Assembly (NCBI GenBank): GCA_900557435.1
Contig: USSH01000023.1
Span: forward strand, 1 to 16,540
DNA: 16,540 nt
DNA from: an uncultured Coprococcus sp.
Lineage (GTDB): Bacteria > Bacillota > Clostridia > Lachnospirales > Lachnospiraceae
Direction: 5' to 3'
Part shown: positions 14,043 through 16,540 of the stretch, piece after piece
Numbering within the stretch: position 1 is the stretch's first letter
How the letters are laid out: each line of letters opens with the position of its first letter
The notes under the pieces: generated by a model
What the model was told of the DNA's origin: nothing
Database searches by the model: none
What the model saw: the letters and a program-made list of their open reading frames with translations, nothing else
Made by a program: the position numbers and the translations under genes

Positions 14043-15353
14043 ATGAATCTGTTAAAAGACGATCTGAAAAAGCTTTACTTCAAATTCCTCATTCCTTCCC
14101 TTGGAAGTGCCATGGTCATGTCCATATACACCCTGACTGATGCCATCGTCATCGGCAAAGGTGTTGGAGCTGATGCCCTGGCCGCTCTGAGTATCACAAC
14201 GCCCCTGCTGTGCATACTTATGTCAACCGGAATTCTCTTTGGCGTAGGCGGCTCGGTACAGATGAGCGTGCACAGAGGAAGTGGCAACGCAGTGAAATCA
14301 AACCGTTACTTCACCGTGTCATTTATGATGATCGCGGCAATCACGGCACTTTTATGGATATTATATGGAACCTGTATGCCCACACTGCTGAGGCTCATGG
14401 GAGCAAATGCCACTCTATACCCATATGCCATGTCATACATGCACTATATAAATATGTTCCTGCCGGTTACAGTATTTTCCAACTTCGTAGCTATATTTGT
14501 GAGGGCTGACAATGATCCGAACCGCGCCATGGCAGGCGTCCTGCTGGGCGGAGTGTTCAATATCGTGATGGACATCGTACTGGTATTCCCGCTGAAGCAG
14601 GGAATCGGCGGAGCAGCACTTGCCTCTGTTGTCGGTATGCTGATCCAGGTACTTGTCGCCTCATCACATTTCCTCAGCAAGAAGAATGAGCTGCGTTTCA
14701 TAATGCCACACAGAATCCTGAACAGCATGAAGAATATCGTGACAGCCGGTATCCCGAGTTTCTTCAATGAATTCGCAAATGGATTTATAGTGCTGCTGTT
14801 CAACATACAGATACTGAAGTACTGCGGCGAGAATGCCCTGTCCATATACAGCGTCATATCCAACTGCGTCATCCTGTTCAATTCTCTGTTCACAGGAGTT
14901 GGTCAGTCTGTGCAGCCTGTGATCTCGACCAACTACGGTGCAAATAACATAGGCAGAATAAAAGCCATAAAAAGGATGGCTTACATAACCATCCTGATCA
15001 TGGGCGTGCTGTTCTCACTTTCTGGAATACTTTTTCCAAGGGTGCTCTGCAGTGTGTTTATAGATATGAATGAAGGTCTTGGTGTCATTGCCGATCTTGG
15101 GGTCAGGGCATACTTCTTTGCATTTGTACCATTTGGAATCAACCTGATGACCTCCTACTATCTCCAAGCCATACTGAAATCCGGACAATCTCTGTGTATA
15201 TCACTGCTCCGAAACGTCATACTCAGCAGCATGTGTATACTGACGTTCCCAGTTTTGATCGGCGGCAACAGTTTGTGGTTCGTGGCACCCGTGATAGAGG
15301 CGATGACTTTAATCGTCAGTCTGGTATTTCTGGTGCGAGGATCCAAGAGGTAG
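14043..15353 (+). CDS. MATE family efflux transporter (second copy)
   Basis: This 436-residue membrane protein starts at ATG 14043 after AAGGAGATTTACAA. It has about 12 hydrophobic segments in two halves. MATE signatures include IPSLGSAMVMSIYTLTDAIV (17-36), VGADALAALSITTPL (41-55) and GGVFNIVMDIVLVFPLKQGI (169-188, the N-x-x-x-D helix). The second half has QSVQPVISTNYGANNIGRIK (286-305). Such pumps export cationic compounds or metabolites using an ion gradient, and the substrate here is unknown. Transcription probably passes through the terminated leader at 13830-13973, which makes regulation by antitermination plausible. The DUF1963 gene that follows has a separate -10-like element. Codon use looks like the bulk of the window. 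Confidence 0.9.
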   Translation: MNLLKDDLKKLYFKFLIPSLGSAMVMSIYTLTDAIVIGKGVGADALAALSITTPLLCILMSTGILFGVGGSVQMSVHRGSGNAVKSNRYFTVSFMMIAAITALLWILYGTCMPTLLRLMGANATLYPYAMSYMHYINMFLPVTVFSNFVAIFVRADNDPNRAMAGVLLGGVFNIVMDIVLVFPLKQGIGGAALASVVGMLIQVLVASSHFLSKKNELRFIMPHRILNSMKNIVTAGIPSFFNEFANGFIVLLFNIQILKYCGENALSIYSVISNCVILFNSLFTGVGQSVQPVISTNYGANNIGRIKAIKRMAYITILIMGVLFSLSGILFPRVLCSVFIDMNEGLGVIADLGVRAYFFAFVPFGINLMTSYYLQAILKSGQSLCISLLRNVILSSMCILTFPVLIGGNSLWFVAPVIEAMTLIVSLVFLVRGSKR

Positions 15354-15446
15354 AGATATCATTACATGGATATGCAAATTAGGCGATATGAGGTATAATG
15401 GACGTGTTGACTTTAACAAACAGGGATTAGGGGGTATAAGACAAAA

Positions 15447-16265
15447 ATGCACGAAATGGATTTGATTGAATTCCTTATTAAAGAAGGACACACTGATATT
15501 GCAGAAAGTATTAAAGACTACCGAAAAAATACTATTAAAATGTGTGTGAAGAATGTGGGAAATGTAATTGCAAAAGGCTCAAGTAAAATCGGTGGCTTTC
15601 CCGATCTTCCGCCCGAAATTCCATATCCAACAATGTCGGGCTATTCCTGCAAGCGCGGAGATGACACTGAGCGGTACGAAAAATCAGCAATGCAGCTTGT
15701 TGCTCAAATCAATCTTGCGGACATTGCCGACTTAGATACAGAAAACAGGCTTCCGCACACAGGTATTTTATATTTTTTCTGGAGCGGAGAAATCGACTCA
15801 ATTCACCAGACCAACAAATGGGTTGAAAGCGTTGCTGACGACCCCGAAAATTCGGCTTATCACAAGGTGATCTGGTACAATGGCGACCTGGCAAATTTAA
15901 AGAGAACTGAGCCACCTGTTCCATATTATTCCAAGTATTTTACAGAAACTTTTGAGGAAAAGGCCGTCGAGTTTGAACTCAACACAGATTATCAGCCACT
16001 GGGAGATGTGCTTGACTGTGACCTATTTGACCGTCTTGAAGAAGTTGCTCCAGATTATGATATCGAATATCTTTCGTATGACGGAAACAAATTATTCGGT
16101 TATCCTACGGGTGGTAATATTCCGGATGTAAACACAAAAACACATCTGCTGTTTCAATACGGTTACAACGTTGGCTGTCTATGGAATATCTTTTGGATCA
16201 TTTCAGATGAAGATTTAAAGAACCGCAATTTCGACAAAGCAGTCTTTAGTTTCGATTTGGACTAA
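15447..16265 (+). CDS. DUF1963 (YwqG-like) protein
   Basis: A soluble 272-residue protein with the family's usual order of motifs: SKIGGFPDLPPEIPYP (46-61), LVAQINLADI (84-93), LPHTGILYFFW (102-112) and a late FWIISDEDLKNRNFDKA (249-265). Bacillus YwqG is a structural reference. The molecular function is unknown, though many members are encoded in polymorphic toxin or immunity neighbourhoods. The start is uncertain: ATG 15447 is 13 nt from a GGGGG site, while the ATG three codons later is as plausible. A TATAAT (15394-15399) lies upstream with no clear -35. All 19 isoleucines use ATT or ATC and none ATA, unlike other genes here, and CGN arginine codons are common. This suggests acquisition by transfer. 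Confidence 0.85.
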   Translation: MHEMDLIEFLIKEGHTDIAESIKDYRKNTIKMCVKNVGNVIAKGSSKIGGFPDLPPEIPYPTMSGYSCKRGDDTERYEKSAMQLVAQINLADIADLDTENRLPHTGILYFFWSGEIDSIHQTNKWVESVADDPENSAYHKVIWYNGDLANLKRTEPPVPYYSKYFTETFEEKAVEFELNTDYQPLGDVLDCDLFDRLEEVAPDYDIEYLSYDGNKLFGYPTGGNIPDVNTKTHLLFQYGYNVGCLWNIFWIISDEDLKNRNFDKAVFSFDLD

Positions 16266-16352
16266 TACTATTTATCATTCATACTGAACTCTTTGAAAAC
16301 CATTAAGTGATAACTTCATATTTGTATAAATAAAAGACAATCGAATATATGT

Positions 16353-16381
16353 TTGACATGATAACAGTTGAATGCTAATAT
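16353..16381 (+). promoter_or_regulatory. Promoter of the short RNA at the right edge
   Basis: -35 TTGACA (16353-16358), 17-nt spacer and -10 TAATAT (16376-16381) with an extended TG-C before it. Transcription would start near 16388. A TATAAT three bases on (16379-16384) gives an over-long 20-nt spacer. Confidence 0.6.
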
Positions 16382-16387
16382 AATATT

Positions 16388-16482
16388 AAGAAGTGCTACC
16401 GATAGACGGTTAGCCCTGATATAAAGATGATTACAAAAAGTAACCGCCAAGTTTTCTCAGGACAGGGCGGTTACTTTTTGTC
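16388..16482 (+). ncRNA. Short structured RNA, candidate antisense antitoxin
   Basis: About 95 nt from promoter to terminator. The 5' part can form CTACCG-ATAGA-CGG(T)TAG (16395-16412) with one bulge. A linker is followed by the 16-bp terminator stem. There is no ribosome site. A 30-codon frame from ATG 16427 runs through the terminator and is probably chance. It faces a small hydrophobic protein gene on the other strand, and both would share the terminator, as in Fst/par-type type I toxin-antitoxin loci. The assignment is inference from architecture. Confidence 0.45.
16433..16481. terminator. Bidirectional terminator
   Basis: ACAAAAAGTAACCGCC (16433-16448) and GGCGGTTACTTTTTGT (16466-16481) form a perfect 16-bp stem with a 17-nt loop. 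Each strand has A residues on the 5' side and T residues on the 3' side, so it can stop transcripts from both directions. Confidence 0.8.
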
Positions 16483-16540
16483 TTATTTCTTATCATTACT
16501 CTTAGAGCCAACGGCATAACCAAGAGCAAAGCATGTAATA
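16483..16540 (-). CDS. 3' end of a small hydrophobic protein (partial)
   Basis: The minus-strand frame enters from the right edge and reads ITCFALGYAVGSKSNDKK before TAA (16485-16483), two bases beyond the shared terminator stem. A hydrophobic stretch followed by a short charged tail is what the end of a one-helix membrane peptide looks like, including type I toxins. Only 18 complete codons are visible, so both the gene and the toxin idea are tentative. Confidence 0.4.
   Translation of the reverse strand, partial: ITCFALGYAVGSKSNDKK

Noticed and set aside
8200..15353. The two MATE genes as a recent duplication bracketing the region
   Set aside because: They differ in length, start and most residues and share only family-level motifs.
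16427..16519. Plus-strand 30-codon frame through the right-edge terminator
   Set aside because: There is no ribosome site, it is translated straight through a 16-bp terminator stem, and it overlaps the minus-strand peptide end.
1..16540. CRISPR arrays, tRNA, rRNA or insertion sequences
   Set aside because: I saw no regularly spaced repeats, tRNA-like cloverleaf or CCA-ended genes, rRNA segments or transposase frames in the window.

Overview
The window looks like chromosome of an anaerobic, low-to-mid GC Firmicute, most likely a gut Lachnospiraceae. This rests on the gene content (split two-subunit transketolase, clostridial-type BioB and short ThiC, a GH25 lysozyme with FN3 repeats, several MATE pumps), GGAGG-type ribosome sites, frequent ATA and AGA codons, and many near-consensus sigma-A promoters. 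The genus is not determined.

Layout. Positions 1-515 (minus) hold the N-terminal part of a membrane protein resembling DUF1189. A divergent AT-rich gap leads to a strong promoter and a large secreted GH25 muramidase with five FN3 repeats and a C-terminal SH3-like domain (871-3369, plus). From 3533 to 13776 almost everything lies on the minus strand. In transcription order this is: a GNAT acetyltransferase, a deletion-broken nitroreductase, a PnuC-type transporter, a second GNAT protein, a TPP riboswitch with terminator controlling thiC, a MATE pump overlapping a YdcF/DUF218 protein, the two transketolase subunits (ATGA overlap), biotin synthase, and a small MaoC-like hot-dog protein. The plus strand resumes with a second MATE pump (14043-15353) and a DUF1963 protein (15447-16265) with foreign-looking codon use. 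The last 190 bases carry a short RNA gene facing the 3' end of a small hydrophobic protein.

How the genes fit together. thiC (HMP-P synthesis), bioB and pnuC (uptake of a vitamin precursor) give the region a cofactor theme, and transketolase is TPP-dependent. Only thiC has a recognisable vitamin-sensing element. Two MATE pumps and two GNAT enzymes add a detoxification or stress flavour.

Points most worth following up: (1) a short transcription unit between the divergent GNAT and MATE genes, with a consensus promoter, predicted helices, a 31-codon ORF and a very strong terminator just ahead of the pump gene, which could be an undescribed leader, riboswitch or sRNA; (2) a candidate type I toxin-antitoxin-like locus at the right edge; (3) two hairpin elements with equal 53-nt inserts that share a core sequence; (4) the nitroreductase remnant whose old stop codon still overlaps the pnuC start; (5) a 13-codon upstream ORF overlapping the GNAT start.
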